Source of the DNA: Selenomonadaceae bacterium
GTDB taxonomy: Bacteria; Bacillota; Negativicutes; Selenomonadales; Selenomonadaceae
Assembly: GCA_017390245.1 (NCBI GenBank)
Contig: JAFPCE010000040.1
Span: 1-8,775 of the forward strand
Direction: 5' to 3'
DNA length: 8,775 nucleotides
Part shown: one piece after another, positions 1 to 6,372 of the stretch
Layout: each line of letters starts with the position of its first letter
Position numbering within the stretch: the stretch's first letter is position 1
Notes under the pieces: generated by a model
Seen by the model: only the letters and a program-made list of their open reading frames with translations
Database searches by the model: none
What the model was told of the DNA's origin: nothing
Made by a program: the position numbers and the translations under genes

Positions 1-2
1 AA

Positions 3-38
3 CCAGCAGGATTGCTGCTGGAAGCAATTTTCAATTTT
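3..38 (+). terminator. Possible weak terminator or two competing hairpins at the window edge
   Basis: Two overlapping inverted repeats are visible. CCAGCAG (3-9) pairs with CTGCTGG (15-21). Alternatively ATTGCT (11-16) pairs with AGCAAT (23-28), and that second hairpin runs into a T-rich stretch (28-38). The two cannot form together. This could end a gene lying left of the window, or belong to the leader of the phosphodiesterase gene that starts at 66. The U-tract is interrupted and the second stem is short, so the call is weak. Confidence 0.3.
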
Positions 39-65
39 GATTGGATAGAATATGAGGCTGTTTTT

Positions 66-1763
66 ATGGCAGAACAGGTTACAAAAGAACAACTGATAGA
101 GTTGACAGAAAAACTGGTACGGGATTACTTCGACCATGATAATATGGAAGGCATATCTGACATTCTGGCAGAGGATGCTATTGCTTATGGACCGGTGATA
201 CCTAACTTTGCAAGGGGAAGCTGGAACGTCAGGCAGGTGCTGCGCCAGGAATATGAGCGTTTAATGCCTTGTACAGTGGAAAAGATAAAGTTCCGCATGA
301 TTGATTATGAAGAGGAAAAGACTGTGCTTTCCAGTGTGCTGTTAAACAGCACCCAGTACACCCATATTATTTTTATGCGAATGGCCTTCATGTACAAGCT
401 GATGGATGATGGGAAGATTATCCTGAATGGCATTCACATGAGCCGTGACTATCATCATGAAAACGCCTATAATGCGCTGAATCCCACTTCAGAGGCACAT
501 TCCCTGGAGCATCTGACGTCCTTTGATGAGCTTACAGGGTTATATAACAAGCAGGCTTTTTATGATAAGACCTATGATATGCTCATGGAGAATAAGGACA
601 AAGAGTTCTGCATTCTGCGCATCAACATTGAGCGGTTTAAGGTACTTAATGATTTATTTGGTGAGGATGTAGGCGATAAGCTTTTAAGGTATATTGGCCG
701 CTTTCTCAGAGATGTGAATCTGCCCCTTTGTGTCAGCGGGCGCCTTTATGCAGATAATTTTGCTATGTGCTTTGAAATGGGCCATGGCAATGATATGCGT
801 CTCATTAAGACCTTGCAGATGATGGCGGACAGCTTTGCCATTAATTACCGTACAGTGCTGTGCTTTGGCCTTTATAAGATGGAGGACAAGACACTGCCTA
901 TCAGCGTAATGTGCGACAGAGCAAACTTAGCCTTAAACCGTGCCAAGGGTAATTTCCAGACACCGTATTGCGTGTATGATGATAATATGCGCCAGCAGAT
1001 GGTAATGGAGCAGAAAATTGTCAATGCCATGGAGTCAGCTATTGAGAACAAGGAATTTACCTTGTATCTCCAGCCTAAGTACGAGATTATCAATGAGACT
1101 CTTATTGGTGCTGAGGCTCTGGTGCGCTGGAACAGCAAAACTGGCGGCTTTATCTCTCCTGCGGATTTTATTCCGGTCTTTGAGAAGAATGGCTTTGTTT
1201 ATGATGTAGATAAGTTTATCTGGGAGGAGACCTGCCGCTGCCTGCGGCGCTGGCTTGACGAAGGCAAAAGAGTGGTGCCTGTGTCTGTAAATGTGTCCCG
1301 CATTGATTTGTATGATCCTATGCTGGTGGATTATCTGGTGGAGCTGAGGGAACAGTACCGTATACCAGAGGATTTGCTGGAGCTGGAGATAACAGAGAGT
1401 GCTTACACAGAGGATCCAGACCAGATTATCGCTACTACTTCCCAGCTGAGCAAAGCAGGATTTATGATTTTGATGGATGACTTTGGCAGTGGCTATTCTT
1501 CCTTAACCAGCTTGAAGAAAATGCATATTGATATTCTGAAGCTGGATATGGGCTTTTTGAACAGTAAGGATGAGTCTGTAAAGGGTGGCAATATTCTTGC
1601 AGCTATTATGCAGATGGCTCACAGCCTGAATATGCAGACTATCGCCGAAGGTGTTGAAACCAAGGAGCAGGTTGATTTCCTGCGGTCAATTGGCTGTCAG
1701 TGGGTGCAGGGTTACTATTATTCCCGTCCTTTGCCAGTGGCAGATTATGAGAAATTGCTCTGA
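66..1763 (+). CDS. Cyclic-di-GMP phosphodiesterase: NTF2-like sensor, degenerate GGDEF and EAL domains
   Basis: A 565-residue cytoplasmic protein with no signal peptide or membrane segment. Residues 5-135 resemble a SnoaL/DUF4440 (NTF2-like) fold, a likely ligand pocket. Residues 150-305 are a GGDEF domain whose signature site reads YADNF (228-232), so diguanylate cyclase activity should be lost; it may still bind GTP as a regulator. Residues 315-565 are an EAL domain in which the expected catalytic and metal-binding residues are visible: E350 of EAL, N409, E441 of EITES, D471-D472 of DDFG, K492 of LKLD, E528 and Q548. It should therefore hydrolyse c-di-GMP to pGpG. I chose ATG 66 because GAGG (54-57) lies 8 bases upstream; the open frame continues 18 codons further to a TTG at 12 that has no such site. 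The gene is followed by its own terminator. The family call is firm; the signal sensed is unknown. Confidence 0.93.
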   Translation: MAEQVTKEQLIELTEKLVRDYFDHDNMEGISDILAEDAIAYGPVIPNFARGSWNVRQVLRQEYERLMPCTVEKIKFRMIDYEEEKTVLSSVLLNSTQYTHIIFMRMAFMYKLMDDGKIILNGIHMSRDYHHENAYNALNPTSEAHSLEHLTSFDELTGLYNKQAFYDKTYDMLMENKDKEFCILRINIERFKVLNDLFGEDVGDKLLRYIGRFLRDVNLPLCVSGRLYADNFAMCFEMGHGNDMRLIKTLQMMADSFAINYRTVLCFGLYKMEDKTLPISVMCDRANLALNRAKGNFQTPYCVYDDNMRQQMVMEQKIVNAMESAIENKEFTLYLQPKYEIINETLIGAEALVRWNSKTGGFISPADFIPVFEKNGFVYDVDKFIWEETCRCLRRWLDEGKRVVPVSVNVSRIDLYDPMLVDYLVELREQYRIPEDLLELEITESAYTEDPDQIIATTSQLSKAGFMILMDDFGSGYSSLTSLKKMHIDILKLDMGFLNSKDESVKGGNILAAIMQMAHSLNMQTIAEGVETKEQVDFLRSIGCQWVQGYYYSRPLPVADYEKLL

Positions 1764-1778
1764 AAATGCAAATAAATA

Positions 1779-1830
1779 GACTGGCCGATGTTGGTACAGA
1801 AATGCTGTAAAACATGGGCCAGTCTTTTTT
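1779..1830. terminator. Bidirectional intrinsic terminator between convergent genes
   Basis: A long interrupted hairpin: GACTGGCC (1779-1786) pairs with GGCCAGTC (1817-1824). After a G-G mismatch, ATGTT (1788-1792) pairs with AACAT (1811-1815), then TACAG (1795-1799) with CTGTA (1805-1809), leaving a 5-base loop. On + it is followed by TTTTTT (1825-1830), ending the phosphodiesterase transcript. Read on -, the stem is followed by a T-rich run (1778-1770), so it can also end the small gene at 1843-2256. Confidence 0.88.
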
Positions 1831-1842
1831 ATTTTGAAATAT

Positions 1843-2256
1843 TTATTTGCTGGCAGCAATCAGCTGCTGCAGCTGCTGGATTTTCCTGTGGTGTGCTTTA
1901 ATGGCAAAGTTCATGCGGGCTTGCTCTTCTTCACTGCTGTCTGGATTTTTTTCAGCAGCGGCAAGAGCAGCTTCAATGCGCTGGACTCTGGCGGTAAGAT
2001 CTACTATTTCGTCCTGCAGAGGCTTCTCTTTCTGCAGGGAAATACCGTAAATGGTATGAATGTTATCGATGATATGGCGGGCATAGCCTCGTTCAGCAGA
2101 AGCACGTTCCAGATAATCCGCCAGGACATAGATGATGTCAAAGGGGTCACTGGCCTGCTGAATCATATCCAGCAATTTGATTTTTATGCCTTCCTGCAGA
2201 CCATGGGGGCTGTCAATGAGAGCCTGGTTAGGATTTTCATTTGTATTTTCAGACAT
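1843..2256 (-). CDS. Small coiled-coil protein of unknown function
   Basis: A 137-residue soluble protein that I do not recognise as a named family. Residues 1-15 are polar and probably disordered. Residues 18-70 look like a compact helical domain. Residues 72-103 and 108-134 have heptad-like spacing and form a likely helical hairpin or coiled coil, with a Gln-rich end (QQLQQL) near the C-terminus. There is no signal peptide, membrane segment or Cys/His metal motif. The ATG at 2256 has a strong AGGAG (2270-2266) 9 bases upstream and a TGn-TATAAT promoter further up, and its stop lies just before a bidirectional terminator, so it is an independent single gene. An open frame of similar length on the opposite strand lacks these signals and is a shadow. 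The gene diverges from the permease across the DnaA-box region; whether that is meaningful is unknown. Confidence 0.8.
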   Translation of the reverse strand: MSENTNENPNQALIDSPHGLQEGIKIKLLDMIQQASDPFDIIYVLADYLERASAERGYARHIIDNIHTIYGISLQKEKPLQDEIVDLTARVQRIEAALAAAEKNPDSSEEEQARMNFAIKAHHRKIQQLQQLIAASK

Positions 2257-2285
2257 GATATCACTCTCCTGATAGTTTTGTCTTT

Positions 2286-2294
2286 ATTATAACA
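2286..2294 (-). promoter_or_regulatory. Extended -10 promoter of the small coiled-coil gene
   Basis: On the minus strand TGT-TATAAT occupies 2294-2286, a TGn-TATAAT extended -10. No good -35 hexamer is seen at 16-19 bases, which extended -10 promoters can tolerate. Transcription would start near 2279, giving a leader of about 22 bases that contains the AGGAG site of the gene starting at 2256. Confidence 0.65.
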
Positions 2295-2354
2295 GATTGC
2301 AGGGGAAAAAATTGCCTGTAAATAATATAATCTGATGGGACAGGAGGTTCGTTT

Positions 2355-2383
2355 TTGGTATAAAGCATAAATTATGTTATAAT
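2355..2383 (+). promoter_or_regulatory. Promoter for the amino acid permease
   Basis: TTGGTA (2355-2360), a 17-base spacer and TATAAT (2378-2383), with TG at 2375-2376 making an extended -10. Transcription should start near 2390, leaving a leader of roughly 150 bases before the permease ATG at 2539. The DnaA-box cluster begins only about 12 bases after this start, so a protein bound there could block or modulate the promoter. Confidence 0.7.
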
Positions 2384-2401
2384 AACGTTGTTTTGTGAAT
2401 G

Positions 2402-2505
2402 TTATCCACAGTGGGCAGGTGCAAAAATGTGATTATATAAGAGTTATGCACTAAGTTATCCACAAAAACGGAAAAGTGTGGATAAAGTTATTAACATTAT
2501 CCTCA
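2402..2505. promoter_or_regulatory. DnaA-box cluster (three perfect, two near-matches)
   Basis: TTATCCACA, the consensus DnaA box, occurs exactly at 2402-2410 and 2456-2464 on + and at 2485-2477 on -. Two further 9-mers are one base from the wider consensus TTATNCACA: TTATGCACT (2444-2452) and TTATCCTCA (2497-2505). Start-to-start spacings are 42, 12, 21 and 20 bases, and several are near whole helical turns. The second and third perfect boxes form an inverted pair 12 bases apart, which could also fold as an RNA hairpin. AT-rich sequence flanks the cluster on the left (about 2306-2400), and a TTATATAA palindrome (2433-2440) lies inside it. A chance origin is very unlikely. The sequence cannot say whether this is oriC, a DnaA-titrating or DnaA-reactivating site, or an operator of the permease. 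Confidence 0.8.
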
Positions 2506-2538
2506 GCTTTGGGGGTAACATTGGTTGGAGGTTGTCTT

Positions 2539-3882
2539 ATGGAAGAGAAAAAACATTTAAAAAGAGGGCTGAAAAATCGTCATTTGCAGATGATGGCCCT
2601 GGGCAGTGCTATAGGTACAGGATTATTTTACGGTTCTGCATCTACCATTGCCTTAACTGGACCATCTGTAATGCTGGCATATCTGACAGGTGGCATTGTC
2701 ATTTATTTTATTATGCGCATGCTGGGCGAGATGGCAGTAGATGAGCCTGTATCTGGTTCCTTTAGCTATTATGCTTCTAAGTACTGGGGAGACTTTCCTG
2801 GTTTCGTTTCTGGCTGGAATTATTGGTATTGTTATATTATGGTAAGCATGGCAGAGCTTACTGCTGTGGGAATATATGTGAATTACTGGCTGCCAGATAT
2901 GCCCCAGTGGGTTTCGGCGCTGGTGTGCCTGGTGATTATTACAGCTTTAAATCTCTTTAATGTTAAGGCTTATGGTGAAACAGAGTTCTGGATTGCCTTG
3001 ATTAAAGTGGCAGCTATTGTCTGCATGATTGTTTTTGGCCTGTATATCATTTGTGGTAATCCAGCAGGATTTCCTGAAAATATCAGCAATTTGTGGAAAA
3101 ATGGCGGTTATTTCCCTAATGGCCTGTGGGGCTTGATGCTGGCCTGTGTTGTGGTAATGTTCTCCTTTGGCGGCATTGAGCTGATTGGCATCACCGCTGG
3201 CGAGGCAGAGGATCCCGATAAATCCATTCCTAAGGCTATTAACCAGGTTATCTGGCGTATTTTGATTTTCTATGTAGGTACTATGTTTGTATTGATGTGC
3301 CTCTGGCCATGGAACCAGGTGGGCATGGAGGCCAGCCCGCTGGTACAGATTTTTGATAATGTGGGTATTCCTGCAGCAGCGCATATTTTGAATTTTGTAG
3401 TGCTGTTAGCGGCTATTTCTGTTTATAATTCTGCTATTTACAGTAATTCCAGGATGCTGTATGGTCTGGCAGAAAAGGGAGATGCACCAAAGTTTTTGTC
3501 TAAGCTTTCTGATAATGGTGTACCTGTAGCAGGTATTTTGCTGTCTTCTGGTATTACTATGCTAATCGTCATTATGAATTATTTCTTCCCTAGCAAGATT
3601 TTTATGTATCTTTTTGCTGTGGTTATTATTTCTGCAGTTATTAACTGGGTGTCTATTACCGTTACCCATTTGAAGTTCCGCCGTTACTGTGATGCGCAGG
3701 GAAAAAGAGTACATTTCCGTTCCTGGCTGTTTCCGGGTTTAAACTATTTTTGTCTGGCATTCTTATTAGGTGTTATAATTATGATGACACAGATTCCGGA
3801 TATGCAGATGGCTGTCTGGGCACTGCCTGTCTGGCTGCTGATTTTGTATGTGGGTTACCGCTATAAGAAAAGCAAGGAATAA
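2539..3882 (+). CDS. Amino acid permease, AroP/PheP-like (APC superfamily)
   Basis: A 447-residue integral membrane protein of the AAT family of proton-coupled amino acid importers, with about 12 hydrophobic segments. Family landmarks are visible: RGLKNRHLQMMALGSAIGTG near the N-terminus (residues 9-28) around the unwound first helix, GEMAVDEPVSGSF (63-75), SGWNYW (91-96), MAELTAVG (104-111), and FSFGGIELIGITAGEAEDP (208-226) before helix 6. From memory these match E. coli AroP closely, and AroP is similar in length, so aromatic amino acids are the likeliest substrates; ThrP, ProY or LysP-type specificity cannot be excluded. ATG 2539 is chosen over the upstream GTG at 2476 because GGAGG (2527-2531) sits 7 bases before it and the added residues would precede the usual family start. 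The leader carries the DnaA-box cluster. The next gene follows 44 bases downstream on the same strand. Confidence 0.9.
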   Translation: MEEKKHLKRGLKNRHLQMMALGSAIGTGLFYGSASTIALTGPSVMLAYLTGGIVIYFIMRMLGEMAVDEPVSGSFSYYASKYWGDFPGFVSGWNYWYCYIMVSMAELTAVGIYVNYWLPDMPQWVSALVCLVIITALNLFNVKAYGETEFWIALIKVAAIVCMIVFGLYIICGNPAGFPENISNLWKNGGYFPNGLWGLMLACVVVMFSFGGIELIGITAGEAEDPDKSIPKAINQVIWRILIFYVGTMFVLMCLWPWNQVGMEASPLVQIFDNVGIPAAAHILNFVVLLAAISVYNSAIYSNSRMLYGLAEKGDAPKFLSKLSDNGVPVAGILLSSGITMLIVIMNYFFPSKIFMYLFAVVIISAVINWVSITVTHLKFRRYCDAQGKRVHFRSWLFPGLNYFCLAFLLGVIIMMTQIPDMQMAVWALPVWLLILYVGYRYKKSKE

Positions 3883-3926
3883 ATGACAGCTGCAGGGGGA
3901 TATTTTATATAAGGGGTAATTGGATA

Positions 3927-5399
3927 ATGTTAGAAGAAAATCAGTCTATTTATCAGCGTATTAAGAGTGCGCTGCAAAGTGATGGCACACTGCCTGAGGA
4001 GTTTGTCCTGAGACAGCTGCCACAGGAAGGCATGAAGTTTGCTGATGGTGCTATGGATGGCACTATACGCTATCACATGGGGCCAACTAAAAATCCTGAT
4101 ATTAGTGCACTAACACTGGTTCTGGAAATGGCATCTAAGGAGAGATACAAGGATGCTGCCAATGCCTTGATTACGCATTTTAATCAGGGGGGCATGATGC
4201 TGCCGGTAATAGATGCTTTGCAGGAATGGATATACAGTCATACTGGCGTACTTTCACCAGAGCATCTGGGCCAGTTTGTGAGAACATTGCTGCTGCAAAG
4301 TAATGATGTGGAGTCAGTAAAGTTTGCTCTGGTGGTATTAGAGGTACTGGAGCAGGAGCCTGATGGAGAGCTGCGGGAAATGCTTCTGACCCTGGCTAGC
4401 TCTGAGGAACTGACTTTATTCTGTCTCTTTAATTTTGGCATTTTTGCTGATGCTAATGAGATGACCTTTGCTCTGGCAAAAAAGCTGAAGGGCTGGGGCA
4501 GGATTCACGCTGTCAGCTCCCTGCGCAATACTAGTGAGGAAATAGGCCAGTGGCTTCTGACAGAAGGCTGGCAGAATGAGATTATGCCAGAGTATTCTGC
4601 TATTACTGTTATTAAGCGGACGAAGCTTTATGCCCAGCTGCAGGGAAAGGTTAGTGATGAACTGTTTGCCATAGCTGGCAAGCTTATTGGCTATTCCTTA
4701 GGAGATTCTCCAGTAAAGGGATTGTCCAGTTCCAAAAATGCCGGCCAGCTGCTGACAGCATATTTAGGCTTGGCTGCCAAAAGAAATCTAGGTGCTGAAG
4801 AGTATGGCAACATCTTTGATATCAAGGCTTTTGCTGAGTCTGGTGAGCTGGAGGAAAAGCAGCAGATTGTATCTGCCTGCCAGGCTATTTTAGACAGTGA
4901 CAGGTGCATTAGCTGTATTAATGAGGCCATGGCTAAGGGCCAGGGACTGTATTTAGGCAAGGCTATGGGCCTGGACTTTGCGCCGCAGGCTATGGCGGCT
5001 TTACGCCGTGACTGGCAGGAAAGCTATGATTTAATCGATTTGCTTTTACCTGATAAGCTGTATGTGGATGAAATAATTGAGCTCTTTAGCGAAAAACTGC
5101 CACTGGAGGAAATGGCCTCTGGTCCGGAAAATGAGATGGGTAATTCTCCAGAGTATAAGGATTATGGTGTTTTATCCTATGTTATCCAGGGGTTGCAGGC
5201 TGTGCCAGGCAAGGGTGAAGATCTGATTTGTGCAGGTCTCTGGTCACCGGTGATAGGCTGCAGAAATATAGCCCTTAATACTATTGATAAGTGGCGCAAG
5301 GCTGATTATCAGCTGACAGATAAAATGCGGGAGCTGATTGCAGACCTTAAGGAAGCTGAAGTACATGAGCAGACCAGAAAGCGCTTAGAGAATTTTTAA
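3927..5399 (+). CDS. Uncharacterised helical-repeat (HEAT/ARM-like) protein
   Basis: A 490-residue, Leu/Ala/Glu-rich soluble protein without signal peptide or membrane segments. I cannot assign it to a named family. Successive amphipathic helices through most of the length (about residues 58-480) suggest an alpha-solenoid of the HEAT or ARM type, usually a protein-binding scaffold. The N-terminal region has an unusual glycine-containing segment, FADGAMDGTIRYHMG (38-52), which looks like a conserved or functional motif rather than solenoid. A pair of Cys (CISC) lies near residue 330 with no further metal-site pattern. ATG 3927 has AAGGGG (3911-3916) 10 bases upstream. It lies 44 bases after the permease, with no terminator between them, so the two probably share a transcript. 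A strong terminator follows. There is no evidence linking it functionally to transport. Confidence 0.82.
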   Translation: MLEENQSIYQRIKSALQSDGTLPEEFVLRQLPQEGMKFADGAMDGTIRYHMGPTKNPDISALTLVLEMASKERYKDAANALITHFNQGGMMLPVIDALQEWIYSHTGVLSPEHLGQFVRTLLLQSNDVESVKFALVVLEVLEQEPDGELREMLLTLASSEELTLFCLFNFGIFADANEMTFALAKKLKGWGRIHAVSSLRNTSEEIGQWLLTEGWQNEIMPEYSAITVIKRTKLYAQLQGKVSDELFAIAGKLIGYSLGDSPVKGLSSSKNAGQLLTAYLGLAAKRNLGAEEYGNIFDIKAFAESGELEEKQQIVSACQAILDSDRCISCINEAMAKGQGLYLGKAMGLDFAPQAMAALRRDWQESYDLIDLLLPDKLYVDEIIELFSEKLPLEEMASGPENEMGNSPEYKDYGVLSYVIQGLQAVPGKGEDLICAGLWSPVIGCRNIALNTIDKWRKADYQLTDKMRELIADLKEAEVHEQTRKRLENF

Positions 5400-5406
5400 A
5401 CATTAA

Positions 5407-5449
5407 AAAAGCTTTCTTTTCACAGGTGTGAAGAGAAAGCTTTTGTTTT
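5407..5449. terminator. Strong bidirectional intrinsic terminator
   Basis: The stem arms are 5407-5423 and 5428-5444, 17 base pairs with one G-U pair, around a 4-base loop. On + it is followed by GTTTTG (5445-5450), ending the permease and helical-repeat transcript. On - the A run at 5405-5410 becomes a U-tract, so it can also terminate the TSUP gene that ends at 5458. Confidence 0.9.
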
Positions 5450-5457
5450 GTGAAATT

Positions 5458-6216
5458 TTATTTGCCGAACAGGAGAATAACGCCACCTAGAGTAGACATG
5501 GCTACAATGCAGAATTTCAGCACTGGGCGGGGAGCAAGATGGGTGAATTTAGCGCCTATATATGCACCAATAAATTGGCCAATCAGTGTTTGCAGGAAAA
5601 TATGGAAATCCAGCTGTCCCTGGATAAGATAGCCAAAACCGCCAGCAATGGAGATGGGCAGGATAACCATCATACAGGTGCCAATAGCCTGCAGCAGAGG
5701 TACGCCAAAAATAATCAGCAGTGTCAGCTGGATAAAGGCAGCAGCGCCGATGCCAAAGGCACCAGATAAGAAACCGTTAATTGTGCCAGCTAGGATACCG
5801 TAAATATATAACTTTTTGCCAGTTAAAAGCTCTGTAGGAAAATTGAATTTAGAGTTGAGCCATTCTGTCTGATACACCTTCAGGTAAAGCAGAACAGCTG
5901 AAAAAAGCATAATCCAGCTGGTCATCTGCCGGACAATTTCTTCGTCCAGCATCAGGGATACGTTAGCACCGGCAAAAGCGCCTAAAGTACCGCCTGCACC
6001 TAGTACAGCACCAGTTTTAACCACAACCTCACCCTCCCGGAAATGGCTGTAGGCTCCGGAAAGGGTTGTAAAAATCATGGCGGACAGGGCTACTGCCAGA
6101 GCTGCATGCATTGGTATATTAAAGCCTACTACCAAAAGGGTAATAGTGACACCAGCTCCGCCGGCACCTACAAAACCAATCATCATGCCCATAAGCAGCA
6201 TGGCAAGAAATATCAT
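5458..6216 (-). CDS. TSUP (TauE/SafE) family anion permease
   Basis: A 252-residue membrane protein with about eight hydrophobic segments, typical of the TauE/SafE (DUF81) family, whose members move sulfite, sulfonates, thiosulfate or other small anions. The two-fold internal repeat is visible: the glycine-rich first-helix motif GFVGAGGAGVTITLLVVGFN (residues 14-33) is echoed by GFLSGAFGIGAAAF (148-161), each followed by a Pro-containing helix and a loop before an acidic residue (HFREGEV and IQGQLD). Substrate cannot be read from sequence. I chose ATG 6216 because AAGAAGG (6230-6224) lies 7 bases upstream; the frame extends 6 codons further to a TTG without a site. Upstream are an extended -10 promoter and two inverted repeats that may regulate it. 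The gene converges on the helical-repeat gene across a shared terminator. Confidence 0.9.
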   Translation of the reverse strand: MIFLAMLLMGMMIGFVGAGGAGVTITLLVVGFNIPMHAALAVALSAMIFTTLSGAYSHFREGEVVVKTGAVLGAGGTLGAFAGANVSLMLDEEIVRQMTSWIMLFSAVLLYLKVYQTEWLNSKFNFPTELLTGKKLYIYGILAGTINGFLSGAFGIGAAAFIQLTLLIIFGVPLLQAIGTCMMVILPISIAGGFGYLIQGQLDFHIFLQTLIGQFIGAYIGAKFTHLAPRPVLKFCIVAMSTLGGVILLFGK

Positions 6217-6237
6217 ATAAAGACCTTCTTTCAAAAA

Positions 6238-6259
6238 CAGAAAATGGAGCTATTTTCTG
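6238..6259. repeat. Perfect 8-bp inverted repeat just upstream of the TSUP ribosome-binding site
   Basis: CAGAAAAT (6238-6245), a 6-base spacer GGAGCT, then ATTTTCTG (6252-6259). It lies between the predicted TSUP promoter and its Shine-Dalgarno site (6230-6224). It could be a dimeric repressor operator or an RNA hairpin in the leader. The stem is AT-rich and lacks a U-tract, so it is unlikely to be a terminator. Confidence 0.6.
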
Positions 6260-6273
6260 CCATGTATATTACC

Positions 6274-6296
6274 GTGTATCTGCATAGGAGATACGC
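6274..6296 (-). repeat. Inverted repeat at the predicted TSUP transcription start
   Basis: GTATCT (6276-6281) pairs with AGATAC (6289-6294) across a 7-base loop, and a G-U and a G-C pair extend it to 8 pairs (6274-6296). The predicted start of the TSUP transcript is near 6295, so this would be a 5'-terminal RNA stem-loop or an operator covering the start site. Confidence 0.45.
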
Positions 6297-6301
6297 TGTA
6301 T

Positions 6302-6310
6302 ATTATAGCA
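6302..6310 (-). promoter_or_regulatory. Extended -10 promoter of the TSUP permease gene
   Basis: TGC-TATAAT on the minus strand (6310-6302) is an extended -10; no clear -35 hexamer is seen. It lies only 23 bases from the -35 element of the tRNA promoter on the other strand, so the two promoters are back to back and RNA polymerase binding at one may affect the other. The leader before ATG 6216 would be about 80 bases. Confidence 0.6.
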
Positions 6311-6333
6311 CAAATGGGAAAGTGCGGGACAGC

Positions 6334-6363
6334 TTGACATTTAGAAATGAGAGTAGCTATAAT
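6334..6363 (+). promoter_or_regulatory. Consensus promoter of the tRNA-Thr gene
   Basis: TTGACA (6334-6339), an 18-base spacer and TATAAT (6358-6363): both hexamers are perfect. The expected start near 6370-6371 is only two or three bases before the mature tRNA end, so the 5' leader removed by RNase P would be unusually short. Confidence 0.85.
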
Positions 6364-6372
6364 TATTCTTGT

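Noticed and set aside
1861..1878. CAGCTGCTGCAGCTGCTG repeat-like sequence
   Set aside because: It encodes the Gln/Leu-rich C-terminal helix of the small coiled-coil protein and is explained by coding for QQLQQL.
1834..2292. Plus-strand 152-codon open frame opposite the small coiled-coil gene
   Set aside because: It overlaps the minus-strand gene almost completely, begins just after the terminator T-run and lacks a Shine-Dalgarno site. The minus-strand frame has promoter, AGGAG and terminator.
2293..2334. CAGATT...AATCTG inverted repeat between the divergent promoters
   Set aside because: The inner pairing is asymmetric with a 10-base bulge on one side. I do not regard it as a credible structure or operator.
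2390..2538. Riboswitch in the long permease leader
   Set aside because: I see no recognisable aptamer core, no terminator or antiterminator pair and no sequestered ribosome site. The DnaA boxes explain the visible repeats better.
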